DNA from: Anolis sagrei
Taxonomy: Eukaryota > Chordata > Lepidosauria > Squamata > Anolidae
Reading direction: 5' to 3'
DNA length: 64,000 bases
Assembly: GCF_037176765.1 (NCBI RefSeq)
Contig: NC_090024.1
Coordinates: forward strand, 164,840,778 to 164,904,777
Shown here: in pieces, positions 11,812 through 24,447 of the stretch
Position numbering within the stretch: position 1 is the stretch's first letter
Layout of the letters: the number at the start of each line of letters is the position of its first letter
The notes under the pieces: model-generated
The model's input: the letters and a program-made list of their open reading frames with translations, nothing else
What the model was told of the DNA's origin: nothing
Databases searched by the model: none
Made by a program: the position numbers and the translations under genes

Positions 11812-11999
11812 AGCAGCTCTTGTTATTTGGACACCTGAAAGTGCTTTGAAGCTACATTAAAAATGTTTTCAGCTGTACAATAAATCCAAAAGTGCTTCAG
11901 CAATGCATTTAGGGGCTGTGACAGTGTCATTGTGGGGAACTAATTTTGAACTGCTTCACTTCCCCATGGCCGTAGTGTCATGCAACATGTTCCGCAGTT

Positions 12000-12605
12000 G
12001 GTGGTGGTTGGTGATAGCAGGCCTAGCAGTTGGTGATGGAAGGGGTTAATGTAAGTCTTAGTTCTAAAGGTAATCTGTAAGTAAGAGTTTAGAAGTAAAA
12101 GCAATTAAGGGTGGAGGCACATAAGAGATAGATTACAGTTGGATTTTACTGGATATAAGGAGCTAGCCTGGAGACTGATCTTCGGGGGGGGGGGGAGTAT
12201 TTGTTGTGTTTTCATTGTGGATACTGCTGGTCCCCCCCTCCCCCCGCCAGGTTTGTGGATTTTCTGTATCCTGGCCTGTCCCTTGAACCCTAGAACCTTG
12301 AATCTCTGGACTGGCTATTGACTACAGTATAGACTCTGGATCCTTGGACTTTACTCATTGAACTCTTGGCATTTGACTACTGGACTGGACCTTTTTGACT
12401 ATTGTGTTCTCTCGAACCTGCATCAGTGTTTGCTATCAGTCTTTGTTTTATATTCTGTGGCTAAGTGCTATATTTATGTTTTATATTTTGACCATGAAAA
12501 CAGCCAGACAGTAAGTGCTGCTTTAATTAAACAGTATGACACAAGCTAGTTTTAGTTTTGGTTCAACTCTGCCTGCATACCAGCAGAGCCCTGGTAATGT
12601 GACAC
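12000..12605. mobile_element. Possible second LTR-like fossil
   Basis: A low-complexity G run (12,184-12,194) and C runs (12,233-12,246) lie in a block whose 3' part carries 'aattaaacagta' before 'aatgtgacaca'. This is suggestive of an LTR but without confirmed ends. It could be unrelated unique DNA. Confidence 0.25.
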
Positions 12606-13899
12606 AAAATGCCAATCATTTTACTTACACCCATAAGAATGAGAGGAGGCCTGAATACAAAGCCAATCCACCCTCACTATCCTGTGACTACTCAGTAGGC
12701 CCAGATCTCATCTAAAGTTTCAGGATCAGTTTCAATTTTTTTTTCAAACTATTGGAAAAAAATGTTTTCCTGGTATAGATGATTACATAGGAAATCCTGG
12801 AACCGGTTTGAGGCCTGGATAATGGACCCTTCTACACTGACCATACGATTCACTTTGAAGCCGATGTAAATCCATGGTGAACACAAAATGCATGTTGGCA
12901 ATGTGCTCTCCAGCAGGCATCTGAGGGCATACAATGCATTTTTAAAAGGCTTGAGAAAGTCCGAGTTCCCCCCAAAAATGCACTGCAGTGAATGCCAGTG
13001 TATTCCAGATCTAGGGGAAAATTGGCTTTGCAAATGCCGAGAACATTGCAGACATCTACCGCTACAGAAGCGGAGTAAATAATCCCAAACAGCAATTGCC
13101 AAAAATGCCCCAAGGGCATGTCTGGGCATCAGGGAGCTAACTGACCCTCTGGGAGGGGTAATTGATTACCTCCACACTTAATTATCACTTTCCCCTTTTT
13201 ATCCTGTATGTCTCTGTAACACCAGCGTACATGCACTGGTTTTGAATCCCTTGGGAGTTTATATCTGAGATAATCTAGTTTCTTGCTGTGAAGGTTAGCT
13301 GAATATCACTTGGTTCAGAAATCCGATTGATCAACCTGCCTGGTGGGAAAAGTGTACAATTACCTTTTGACTAAGGCAGAGCTTCAATGATGTATTGGGG
13401 AGATTGCTCCAGGAGCAAAGGATCACATCATTACACTTAAAGGGGTTGAAAGTTCATCACCGGCAGAAATTTCTCAGGTTCCTGCCTGACCTACAAGCTT
13501 TGGCAATAGATTTTCTCTCAAGGGATGCAGCGGGAAAGGGGTTGCATTTAGTTGTAGGCTTGCAAAAAACTTCATTTGGAATACAGTGTGACTCTGTCAG
13601 CAAGAATCATTCAGGAAGTTTTGCACTGTCAACAGCCTACTCAGTTACCCTTGCACAAAACGATTTATGTTGAGAGAGACTAAACTGATAAACAATTAAA
13701 GCCTGCAGAATCAACAAACTCTTTCATTTTATATCATGGGCATTTTCTTTCCTGACAGAATCTTATTTTATTATGTTTAGTTAATCTTATGAGACTTTTC
13801 ATTGCTTGTACCAAGAAAAAAGGTATGGTCCTCAGTCTTGATGTTTCTAAAAGCGGAGGGAGGGTAGTTCTCCTGGAGCAATCGGTCTGAATTCTGTCT
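12606..13899. other. Intergenic, no gene recognised
   Basis: Overlapping frames of up to 126 codons occur on both strands near 12,750-13,130 with no recognisable domain. I see no splice structure. Confidence 0.45.
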
Positions 13900-13975
13900 C
13901 AACGATGGGGACTTGGGGTGGCTTACATGAGGCCAAGCCCGGACAACAATTACAATAAAGAAAAACCGAAAATGC
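13900..13975 (-). mobile_element. LINE 3'-end fragment
   Basis: 'ggcttacatgaggccaagcc' is identical to a block in the LINE tail at 63,665-64,000. The fragment is short and decayed. Confidence 0.55.
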
Positions 13976-15021
13976 AATCTGAAACGCTACTTGCTTATCT
14001 ATTTTGTGTTGACTTTTCAAATACAAGTAGTTTTAATTACTGGAAAAAATGATTGTGGGGTTTTCTTCTTCATGCTAGCCAGTTATGTGTATAACTTCAG
14101 CACATCCATAATGTATATAGTGCTGCGCATGGAGATCAGGATGAAATATCACATGTACTCATGTATGAATTGGCTCTTTGAGTGACGAACACAAGCTGCA
14201 GAATGTCTGATATTTCCTGTTTCCTCTGCTTTTCCAATATTCTCTGTGCCACTTTCCAAATGCCAAGTCTTTGTTCTGAAGGCTGGAATTATAGCAAATT
14301 AGCCATAATTCAGGAATAATTTGTATAAGCACAACATGTTGAGAGTTTGGACTACACTGTAACACCGTACATATTTGCACCTAAGATTAACTAATTATGT
14401 GCTTACTCATCTCCTGTGCAAAGTCAACAGTTTTGCTGTCATAATGCAGGACATGCCACAAAGCAAACACACAAGTGACCACTTCAGAAAATCCACACCT
14501 GTATATCAGAAATGGCCAGTGTTGTTAGATCATGGAAGGAATCAGTGTGTGTCAACTATAAAACAGGATGCATGAAATTCATCGTTGGGCAATGCCCGGG
14601 GAGCAGGCTGAGCCTGGGACTTTTGGACACTGTTACTTTTTTTCAGGCTTGAGCTATGCAAGTGCTCAGAGAGAAGAGAGAAGCAGAGAGAGAGAGAGAG
14701 TTTGGAGTGTGCTCTTGCTTCATGAACTGCTGAAGGAGTTTATTTCCACATGGACAAATGAAAGATCATTTATATCTCTCATAAAAGGACATTATGTGAG
14801 TTGGTGCAACTGATCACATTGTGCATAGGATATTCTGGATTTATGAAGAGTAAACTACTTGTACTTTATTGATCATCTGTGTGGCATATTTTCTTTCCCT
14901 GGCAAGGTAGTGTGTGGGCTAATCAAATGTGAACTATACATGGCTTGTTTTACATTATGCTACAAATGTTTGACCTTTCAGAGATGGTAGGACTGCCCAT
15001 CCAATAGCCTTAGCCAATGTA
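13976..15021. other. Intergenic, no gene recognised
   Basis: No supported gene; a short GA-rich run lies near 14,685. Confidence 0.45.
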
Positions 15022-15227
15022 GGCTGTATTCACATTGCAGAATTATAGCAGTTTGGCACCATATTAACTGCTGTGACTCAATGTTATGGAATTCTGGGAT
15101 TTATAGTTTTATTAGATATTTACCCTTCTTTGTTAGAGAGCTCCAGTGCCCCAACAATCTTCCAAAATATGATGTCATGGCAGTTAAAGTGGTGTCAGGC
15201 TACTATAATTCTGCAGTGTGGATGGTC
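15022..15227. mobile_element. MITE, near full length (~205 bp)
   Basis: The left arm 'cacattgcagaattatagca' and the right arm 'tataattctgcagtgtgg' are inverted repeats, followed inward by 'ggcaccatattaactg' and 'gcagttaaagtggtgtc'. The interior has 'ggaattctgggatttatag', shared with other copies. No coding capacity. Confidence 0.75.
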
Positions 15228-15301
15228 TCATGGTCAAAGGATGGCAATACTTTGCCGGGAAACTAATTGTCAGCTAGTTGAGTGACTTTAGGATAGGTGT
15301 G

Positions 15302-15640
15302 ATATATTCATGTTCCCGTAACCAATCTGGCTGCTGTATTTTGAACCAGCTGGAGTTTCCAAACTTGGAAAGGTAGCCCAATACAGAATATGTTACAGAA
15401 GTCCAACCTTGAGGTTACCAGTGCATGCACAGCCATTTTAAGATCCTCCAAATCTAGGAAGGGGCACAGTTGGCATATCAGATGAAGCTGATAGTAAGCA
15501 CTCCTAACCAGCGTATCTATCTGAGAGACAGATCCAGAGGCACTCCCAAGCTGCAAACACAGTCTTTCGGGGGAAGGGGGGGTGTAATCCCATCCAGAAC
15601 TGATTGTTTCCCCCTTTCTTAAGAAATATCTCACATTTGT
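15302..15640 (-). mobile_element. LINE (L2-like) reverse transcriptase fragment
   Basis: The - strand reads VHALVTSRLDFCNIFCIGLP and LQLVQNTAARLVTGT, the 'TSRLDYCN...QNAAARL' motif of the L2/CR1-related RT C-terminus. It resembles the block at 25,187-26,027 but is more decayed. Confidence 0.75.
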
Positions 15641-16776
15641 TGTTTTACTTCATCTCAAATGTCAGCAATATAAAATGTCCAGACCACCTTCCAAATCCTA
15701 AGGTTTGTTATTAAATATACTGTATATAGAATCAGTGTTGAACTAAACTTGGCATTTTATTTAAAAAGCTGCCTCTTGCTTCCAGGCTCCTATCACTCAA
15801 TTGCTATATTATTTGAAAAGTCATTTGAATTGCAAGGTTTGAGAAATAAAGCTGTATTTGCAGCTTTCAGGTTATATAATCGACTTGGGACATTACGCAG
15901 ATTGTTTCATAAGGGAAGTTTATTCTTTCAGTAAGTCTTTACATCCCACACAAAACAGTGTCTCTTAATTTTTATTTTTTTCCAACAGTAGTCTTCTGGT
16001 TAATAGTATTTGCTCATCATAGTTGATATGAAGTGTTTCCAACAGTTCGACACTGTTGGCAATATGAACGTGAAAAAAATCCATTTTTATTTTGCATATT
16101 CAAATATGATGTAAAATATCCTACATGCAAAAAAGGTATCCATTTTAATTGTGACTGTGTATGGAAAGACCACACAAAACAAATCTACAGCTTTCCTGGA
16201 GTATTTGGTTCACCACTGAAATCATTTTCTGAAGACGTGTATGATCTAAAACCAGCTGTTTGTCTCCAATAAAGTAGACATTTTGTATCAAAGGAATTTA
16301 CATAATTACAGGCAGTTATGAATATATATTATGTAGTTTGTTCTTAAGTTGAATACATATGTAAATCAGAATATATATCTATATCTCTTTGGATAGCATA
16401 GGGTAGGGTTACCACCCCTATGGTGTTTGTTTTGCTGTCTGTGCCCCTGTTCAGAAGAATTCACCTCACTTTCAGTCCCTGTGAGAATTAGATTTTGCAA
16501 ATTTTGGCTTGTTGTGGAAACAAGGGCTGTTGAGAAAGCTTCTGCTGAGACACCTTCTGGAGTGAATTTCCCTTCCGAGGGGTAGATTTCTCTCACCCCC
16601 ATTCTTATCTATGAGTCATTTGTAAGTCAGATGTTTGTAACTTGGGGACTACCTGCAATTACTTCTGATTTAGTTATTAATTCATTGAATCTGCTTCAGT
16701 TGAGACTAGCAATTGGATTTTAGCCTTTAATTATCACTGCATTTTCATACTGTATGTATAGACGATGTATGTCTAT
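15641..16776. other. Intergenic, no gene recognised
   Basis: AT-rich; a 79-codon frame at 16,033-16,272 has no recognisable family. Confidence 0.45.
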
Positions 16777-16962
16777 TGTTGTGCCTCAAGTTGCTTGTTG
16801 AATGCTCAGAGATGCTTTGCCAATTCCTTCCTCTGAAATATAGGTTGCATCACCCAGGATTTATTGGTGCTCTCCCATCCAATTACTAACCAGAGCAGCC
16901 TGCTTAGCTTCCAAGATCATATGGAAGCTGGTCCCTTTGGCATAGTTAGACCAGGACATTTT
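16777..16962 (-). mobile_element. 5S rRNA-derived SINE (5S-Sauria-like)
   Basis: The - strand carries 5S rRNA internal-promoter-like sequence: + strand 'ctcccatccaattactaacc' followed by 'cctgcttagcttcc' is the complement of the conserved 5S region that normally reads GGAAGCTAAGCAGG ... GGTTAGTACTTGGATGGGAG. It diverges at many sites and has a non-5S tail, so it is a retroposed SINE, not a 5S gene. Confidence 0.75.
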
Positions 16963-17492
16963 ATTTATAGATGTGTCTAAAAACATTTTGAAACATCTAT
17001 TACCTATTATCTATTCTCTATGGAGAATTATCTAATCTTGATTACCATTATTGTTTTCTTTGTCACTGCCATTGTTTTTATGGCACTAGCCATTAAAAAA
17101 ATTAAATAAAGTTTTCAAAGTGGCCCCACATTACAATATTTCATTGTACATAATATTTCCCCCTGTTAAGTTATTTCCCCATATTCCATTATTACAACAC
17201 ATTGTGGGTTTTAAGAGAATAAATGGAAATAGCTCAAAATTCAATATTACACATATTGATTTCTTTCATGCTTGCCATGAGCCTAATTCCTTTGTTGAGC
17301 GGTTTTAAAACAGTCATTTAAAACTATTGCTTTTTGCTTCCAGGAACACAGATGGTTCTTTGCCCAATTTTTCCTGGTCATTAAAATTATAAGTATCTAC
17401 ATTCAATACAAGTAGGTTGTTTTTATTCTTTTCACTTCTCTCTAAATGTTTTATGTTACACATCTTCAAACTGCAAGACTGAGTCTCTGTGG

Positions 17493-17493
17493 G

Positions 17494-17524
<31 letters not shown>

Positions 17525-17645
17525 ACATTTATTTCTTATCCACCTCTGCTTTTGGCTCAAGGCAGGGCACAACATAGTCAAATACATCTACAAAATCATA
17601 TATTGAAACATTGATAAAAAGCAACCATAAAGGCATGGTGGCAAG
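17493..17645 (-). mobile_element. LINE 3' tail with (AAC)n
   Basis: An AAC run at 17,497-17,523 is followed by 'atacatttatttcttatcca', the layout of an L2-like LINE 3' end read in reverse. Confidence 0.55.
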
Positions 17646-17819
17646 AGAACAACTGAATTATACATTTCTTTACTTTATTCCCCAATTTTTCAGATTATTT
17701 TTCTTTCTACAGATACAGGGGTATATTCCTGAATGTACTTGCAAAAAAGAAAACTGTGGATACTGACAAACCATATTGAAATAAACACCTTATGCCAAAA
17801 GTTATTTGTAGATCTACGT

Positions 17820-17940
17820 TGGAGGACCTAGAAAATTCCTAGAGAGGGATTTTCTCTAGGAATGTGCTAGGTCCTTCAATGCGACTTTGTTCATACCATA
17901 GAATTGCCTGGAGGTCCTAGAAAATTCTTTAAAAGGCCCC
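17820..17940. mobile_element. Tigger/pogo-like element fragment
   Basis: 'ggaggacctagaaaattcct' and 'ctaggtccttcaatgcgac' recur, in varied form, near 26,110-26,200 (inside the outer element of the nest) and 53,270-53,390. A diverged fragment of the same family. Confidence 0.4.
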
Positions 17941-17960
17941 CGTATTTTATCAGATACAAG

Positions 17961-18231
17961 AGGAACCCCCAGTGGTGCTGTGGGTTAAACCCCTGTGCTG
18001 AGGACCGACAGGTCGCAGGTTCAAATCTGAGGAGAGCGCAGATGAGCTCCCTCTATCAGCTCCAGTTCCTCATGTGGGACATAAGAGAAGCCTCCCACAA
18101 GGATGATAAAACATCAAAACATCTGGATGTCCCCTGGACAACATCCTTGCAGACGGCCAATTCTCTCACACCAGAAGCGACTTGCAGTTTCTCAAGTTGC
18201 TCCTGACATGACCAAAAAAACTCCCCAAAAA
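17961..18231 (+). mobile_element. Sauria-type SINE, full length
   Basis: A complete tRNA-headed SINE: 'cagtggtgctgtgggttaaa' (A box), 'caggttcaaatctg' (B box), body 'gagaagcctcccacaaggat', tail 'gcgacttgcagtttctcaag' and an A-rich end. A perfect 10-bp target duplication, CAGATACAAG, flanks it at 17,951-17,960 and 18,232-18,241. A good reference copy for the other fragments of this subtype. Confidence 0.92.
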
Positions 18232-18241
18232 CAGATACAAG

Positions 18242-18859
18242 TTGGTAAACATGACTACTGGTCCCACGAGTGTAAGGGCCATACACCAATAATTATTTAA
18301 AATATATTGATTAGACAGGATATCTTAATCACTTCTACCTTCACCATCACAAGCTATGTTCCTGTTATTCCTTTGTTCTCCTTCCCATAGTTTTCAGAAG
18401 CTTTTGTTTCTTTCACTGAAATTTTTTTCTCCCTGAAACTTATGGTTATAAATAACCCCTATATGGATATGCTAGGGAGGTTGATTTATCCCATGATGAG
18501 AATGAAACAAAAGTCTAATTGTTAGCACATTCCATGCCAAAATGGACCAAATCCACCAATGTTCTTCTCATAATAATAATAATCACCGTCATCCCCACAC
18601 CCAACACTAGTGCTTGCTAATTAACTCTGAACTTGTCCAGGAATGTTCAGTTGTCAACTGATGTCTCAATATCAAGTTTAGTCCAAATAGGTTCATGTGC
18701 ATTTTTGAAGAAAATAAATACAGAAATCTCAAGTCCTTGTTCAGGAAGTACTTGAAGTATCAAAACTTTACTATGATCTTTATTTTGGCCCCATTATATA
18801 ACATATCAAGTTTGGTGACCCAATGATCAAAAGTGTTCATTGGCATAGCAGACTGTCAA
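18242..18859. other. Intergenic, no gene recognised
   Basis: No gene or clear repeat seen. Confidence 0.4.
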
Positions 18860-19345
18860 GATCCCTTATTTATAGTCTTGTTGATAACTGTCAGTCAACT
18901 TTGACCTATGGTGACCCCATGAATGAGAGTCATCCTGTCATCAATAGCCCTGTACAGGTCTTTCAAGCTCTGACTTCCCTGACTGAATCTATCCAACTGG
19001 AATATAGTCTTTCTATTTTTTTACCTTCTATCTTCCCAAGCACCCCGTCTTTTTTAGTGAGGCATGTCTTTTTGTTATGTGTTCAAATTACAACAGTCTC
19101 AGTTTATTCATCTTGGCTTCTAGGGTGAGTTCAGGCTTGCTTCGCTCCAGAATCTATTTATTTGTCTTTTTAGGAGTCCGTGGTGTGTGCTGAACTCTTA
19201 TCCAGCAACCACATTTCTAACGGGTTAATTTTCTTCTTATCAGATGTCTCCACTGTCCAGGTTTTACTGCCATAAATCAAACTGGAAAATATGATAATAT
19301 GGACAATCCTAACTTTATTATTCTATTATATATGTTGAGACTTCA
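18860..19345 (-). mobile_element. RTE/BovB-like LINE fragment
   Basis: Sequence such as 'ccatttatttgtc'-like and 'cttggcttctag' blocks, 'gttgattttcttctta'-like text and 'ccactgtccaggttttactg' resembles the - strand of an RTE-clade ORF2 3' region from memory. All reading frames are broken. The subfamily is uncertain. Confidence 0.45.
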
Positions 19346-19918
19346 GGATCTTGTCTAGTTCCTTCATAGCTGTTTTTCTAAGTCCTAGGACCTATCTACA
19401 TGGGCCACAAACTCCAAATCGGGCCAGAAGTTGCTCCTGGGTGTCCAGACAACATCTAATCAAGGAGTAAACTTGGTTGAATGGATTTTACCCCATGTTA
19501 ATAGAAGTCAGGGAATGCACCAGAGCTTCTAAATGGAATCAACCCAGCTATTCGCAGGGCTAGTGCCGCCATTCTGTTTCCCAAACACTCTGGTACTACC
19601 TCTTGTTTCATTAGAATTTTTGTGGAAAAACAAATTCAAAAAGCGTTCACTATGCCTCTTTCTTCACGGTATTAACAAATTTATGCTATGATGATCCTCC
19701 GCCAGTGTCACGCTTCAGTATTGCTGCTGTCCACTCCAGCAAATGTTTGGTCCATTTAGTCTGGCTCTTCAGCAAAAGTCCAATTGACATGGGAGACCCT
19801 ACTTACAGCCCTGCTGCCATCAGCATACTCTCTTGCCTCACAAGAGCACACTATCCTACTAACTCAGAAACATAAGTGCTATTCATGGGCTTTGTAGTGT
19901 TGCTATTGGCAATTCAAC
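19346..19918. other. Intergenic, no gene recognised
   Basis: No gene or clear repeat seen. Confidence 0.4.
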
Positions 19919-20216
19919 AAATGTATTGTCGAAGGCTTTCATGGCTGGAATCACTGGGTTGTTGTACGTTTTTCATGCTGTATGGCCATGTTCTAGAAGC
20001 ATCCTTTCCTGACATTTTGCCTGCATCTGTGGCAAGCATCATCAGATGTTGTGAGATCTATTAGAAACTAGGAAAATGTATATAAAAACCCAATTTTCCT
20101 AGTTTCCAACAGACCTCACAACCTCTGAGGATGCCTGCCATAGATGCAGGTGAAACGTCAGGAGAGAATGCCTCTAGAACATGGTCATACAGGCCGGAAA
20201 ACCTACAGCAACTCAA
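19919..20216. mobile_element. Penelope-like element terminus, palindromic
   Basis: The left arm has 'gtattgtcgaaggctttcat', 'ctgtatggccatgttctaga' and 'cctgcatctgtggcaagcat'. The right arm (20,090-20,213) is its diverged reverse complement, with 'ccatagatgcaggtgaaacg' and 'ctctagaacatggtcatac'. The arms meet at about 20,080. The same arrangement recurs at 53,815-54,032. I recognise the text as the Penelope-like repeat common in lizard genomes. Confidence 0.6.
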
Positions 20217-20598
20217 TTCAAGAAATGCTTTATGCATCTAATAAAGTGGGTTCGCAAAAGGCTCTGTCACAATATGTACATTGCCATTCCAGCTCAGAGC
20301 TATGCTGGGTGTAAGAACTGAGGCATAATCAGAAGCCTCTTCTACTGGCTGAACCACCCTTCTGCTGTTTGAACTGCATTTATGCTGACATGGCCGCTCT
20401 CTGCCATTTGATCTCAGGGATCAGCTAAGAGAAGGATATGTCAGCAAAGCTGCTCTGCTGCCTGTGATCACCACAAGAGTCCCAAAAGAGGGGAGGAAGA
20501 ACAAAACTATGCCAGATCGAAATCATCTCAGTTCGGGGACATAGTCATAATGCTGGCAAAAAGATAAGCCCGGGTCAGAGTTGTCTATGTTTCAAGGC

Positions 20599-20978
20599 CA
20601 GGACTTCTTAAACTTTTTACACTTGTGCCCCCTTTCCATGCTTTTACTTGGCCCTACCATTGTTGTTCATTTGTTCAGTCGTTTCCAACTCTTTGCGACT
20701 TCACCATACAGGTATATAAAACAGGTATACAAATCAAACTGAGAAAAAAAACCCAGCATTTGCTAGGCTTGCTAAAAAGGCTGGTTTTCATTTTTTGTGG
20801 AATTTAGCTGAAGCATTTTTTCTGCAAGGTCCACTGCAAACACTGCATGTTGTTGCTAAAAGGTCTGCGTAAGTGGGTGACGTTCAGAAACCTTTGACTG
20901 TTCACAATTTCTTTGTGACCCCAACGCTGAGCTAAGGAACCCCAATTGGGATCAGAACCCACCGTTTAAGAAGCAGTG
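20599..20978. mobile_element. hAT-type DNA transposon fragment with inserted BovB-like piece
   Basis: Ends 'caggacttcttaaactttt' and 'gtttaagaagcagtg' are inverted. Possible 8-bp flanks TTCAAGGC and CTTTAGGC agree at 5 of 8. At 20,663-20,705 'tcagtcgtttccaactcttt' resembles the BovB LINE 3' end. Confidence 0.55.
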
Positions 20979-21249
20979 CTTTAGGCTAGGAAGGGTAAGA
21001 ATTCAGCACAGTGTGAACCAACACAGAGATAAAAGAGCAGCACCATTCACAATTTAAGGGAGACGGGTTAGACATTGTAGCATTTTTAGTTCTGGCCTTT
21101 CACCAGTATCTGCACTCACCAACACTTGGGCTGATAGCATACTTTTCAAGGTTTTACAAATGGAAACCAGGCCAAGCAACATTAGAGTGCAGTTAATCTG
21201 GGAAATGCTACTAATGAGGGTGAAGACATAATGAGGAGAGGCTGTAGCA

Positions 21250-21384
21250 CAGTGGTTCTCAACCTGTGGGTCCCCAGATGTTTTGGCTTTCAACTCCCAG
21301 AAATCCTAACAGCTAGTAAAGTGGCTGGGATTTCTGGGAGTTGTAGGCCAAAACACCTGGGGACCCACAGGTTGAGAACCACTG
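21250..21384. mobile_element. 135-bp palindromic hAT-type MITE
   Basis: A near-perfect palindrome: CAGTGGTTCTCAACCTGTGG at the left, with the reverse complement at the right, and arms of about 60 bp. Flanks CTGTAGCA and CGTAGCAC suggest a slightly eroded target duplication. The high arm identity suggests recent insertion. Confidence 0.85.
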
Positions 21385-22285
21385 CGTAGCACTTTGCTTT
21401 TGCCTGATCCTGCTGGAAAGGACACAATTCCACTGCTTCTACTTCGTTGAATTTAAACTATTTTTGCACTTTGAATTCAGTTCCATTCACCAGTAGAAGG
21501 AAGCCTACGTAAAATGGAAAAGTAGGAGGCAAAGAGAGTAAGTGGGACCTTTTATAAGCAGATGACAAAGAATTAATTATGGCAGTTGTGAGCATGTGGC
21601 TGTTTATCTAATAGCAGATCAATTTTGCATCTTAATAAATTGGGTAAATCAGGAAGCAGGTTTCTGAGAAAGAGAAGGAATATGATCCGAGAGTAAAATG
21701 GATAGAAAAGCTACAGAGTTGAATCCAATATTCAGATCACTACACCAGCCTGGCTAGGAAAACTTCTACTTCATTAAGTGAGATATATCACTGTATATTA
21801 AATATTTCTTAAATTAAGGACTGCCACTGGAAGTAACGACTTGTAATTATCTACCTTTTACAACAATCAAGGCATAGCTAAGTTACATTGCAGTTTTAGC
21901 TGAACATTACATTACAATTATAATTGTTATCATCCTTCTCTATGTGATTTCTGTGCAAAACAATGTGCAATAACCAGGGTTTATGGTTATGAATAAGAAA
22001 ACTGTAGCTGTGAAACCTAAACTATGCATTGGTCCACCCCAAATGTTCCCTTGGCCGCATCAGTGGAATATCCCTTATAACCATATCTTAGAGTTGAGTC
22101 TTATCCACCGCTTAGCAGGCGTCTGTTAATTGTAGCAACTTCACAAAAATCTGCACATGTGAACTGAAATGTCTCTTTTACTTATTCCTCAGACTATATG
22201 GTCAAACTTGTTCTTTTTCACATTTCATCATAATAATCCATTTCTTTGTCAAACAGACAATCAACATCTTCTGTAGTTAAAGTCG
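21385..22285. other. Intergenic, no gene recognised
   Basis: No gene or clear repeat seen. Confidence 0.4.
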
Positions 22286-22490
22286 TAGGGTGCCTACGCT
22301 ATAAAATTAATCCAGATTACTACCACATCACTACCATTGCTCAATGCTATGGAATTGAAAGAGTTGTACTTTTACAAAGTCTTCAGCCTTCTGTGTCAAA
22401 GAGTGCTGGTCTCTCATCTAACTATGAATTCCAGGGTTCCATTACATTGAGTTATTGCAGTTAAATTGCATTCGTTTTAGATGTATCCCA
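22286..22490. mobile_element. MITE, diverged copy of the ~205-bp family
   Basis: 'gctcaatgctatggaattg' in the interior and 'gttattgcagttaaattgca' at one end match the family at 15,022-15,227. Confidence 0.55.
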
Positions 22491-24447
22491 CTAGTTACTG
22501 TAAAGTTGGGGTGTCTGTGTGGGCTAATGGATCACGCAATGCTTGAGCTGCTTGTACATTCTCCATCCTACATATTGGGTACTCGGCCCCACATCTGACG
22601 TTCAGCCTGGAGCCACTGCTGACAGAACTTGGTGCTTTGAACAGGATGGGAGCCAGGGAGGTTAAATCCTGACTTGGATTCCAGCTGTTTTCTTAAGGGG
22701 ACAAGATCACTCTTTCCTCCAGCATCATTCTCTGTATTCCATACCTAAACTCTAGGAATTCTATAAACTGTTTCCTTAAGGGACAGAAGAAGGTGAATCA
22801 AGGTAAATGATCATTCAGAACAGTGTTTGATAAGCAAATAGAATCAGCCTTGGTAAGGGGTTGCATCTGCATTAAGGAAAGCAGGATCAAGAGACAATGA
22901 ATCCATGTGCAAGATATCAAGCATAGTCTGAATGCTTACCTCAGCGACAAGAGGTTTTGCTTCAGGTATGGTCTCTTGGGATCGACCAGAAAACCCATTG
23001 TATGTTTCTATATTATGCCTATACTATGGCGATACTATGAAATTAAGGCAGAACCTAAGGATAGACTGCAACTTATCAAGGAAGATACATGATGTATGAG
23101 TGTCAGGATGAAGACTTATAGCTACTTGGATTTGAAAAGATTTGTAGGCAGGTACAAATGGTCCTTCAATGGTCCTGACAAATTGGGTTTATTGTATCTT
23201 CTTGGTCTGGAGGTATTTTGTTCCTCAACAAAATGTTTTGTGGACTGAACCTTGTATAAAATATATATGAGATGTGTTATTTTTGATGGAGAAGGACCAC
23301 AAGATGGATGTAAATTGGCACTTGTCGAAGCCATAACACTTTGCCCATTATATTCCTTTTGTATACTGGGAATACATTATGCTTTCAATGTACAGTATTT
23401 GTAGCTATTAATAAATCTATCATATCTGATTTATGCCTTGTGTTCTACGTATTTCATGCTGGACTGAGCACTGGCTGGTATTTTGTGGATGTTGTATACT
23501 CAAATAGACAATTTTGTCAGTGTTGCTTAATCTTTGCTTATTTTACTTAAATTGTAGATTATCAAGGAGACAGGATGTAAAGTCTCTATTTAGATTTTCC
23601 CATGAATGTGGTCAGTTTTTCCCTCACTGTATCACTATAATTTCAATGTCATTTTAATGCACTCTTATGTTTTCTCTTATCTACTTGCCAGAAACAAATT
23701 TGATTTCATTTGGCCTTTCTGTATAACATATAATCAAAACAAACCAGTGCAAATGCTTGTAATTATAGCCAGCACTGTTTAACACAATCCACTTCCATCT
23801 GAAACAAGAGTGGGCAAAGTGTGACCTGGGACCTGCATGCAGCCCCCAGAGCATTTTTTAATCTCTAGGGTACCCACTGGGTCAAATATTTTGTATTTTC
23901 ACCTCCAAATACACTCTCAGTATTTGATATGTGGAAGACAAACAGTGTCATTTTGGATGTCAGTTGGCCACCAAGAGATCAAAACCATTTTTTTAAAAAA
24001 ACATAGATTTGAACTGAATTGCCCCCAAATGGCTTCTGGGGTGGCGTGGCACATTTCTATCACACTGTGTGCCCCACCTCTAGCAAACAGAGGACAAGGA
24101 GAAAATTTATTTTAAATGTATAAGAAGTAAATAGGCAATTACTTCTGCACACTTTCTGTTCTGAAGAATGGTTCTCGAGGACCTAAAATGCCTGAAAAAG
24201 GTCCCATAACATGGTGAAAGTGAACCCCCCCCCCCCGAGATGTGTTGTTCTCCAAGTTTTCCTAGTGAGCAAATGCATCTCCCTCACTTTCCATATTTTC
24301 TTGCCCTTGAGCTAAAAAGTTAAAACATGTATTGTATTCTAGCATCTGTGGCTCTCTTTGTTTAATACTTCAATTAATGAAAAAGCAAATAAGATACTAT
24401 TTTTCAAAAGTATCCACAGCAAGGACAGTTTGCATTGATGCACATTA
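22491..24447. other. Intergenic, no gene recognised
   Basis: Frames of 60-92 codons have no recognisable family. A C run lies at about 24,227-24,236. Confidence 0.4.

Noticed and set aside
16777-16962. 5S rRNA gene
   Set aside because: Only part of 5S is present, with many changes and a SINE context; another copy at 52,165 shows the same.
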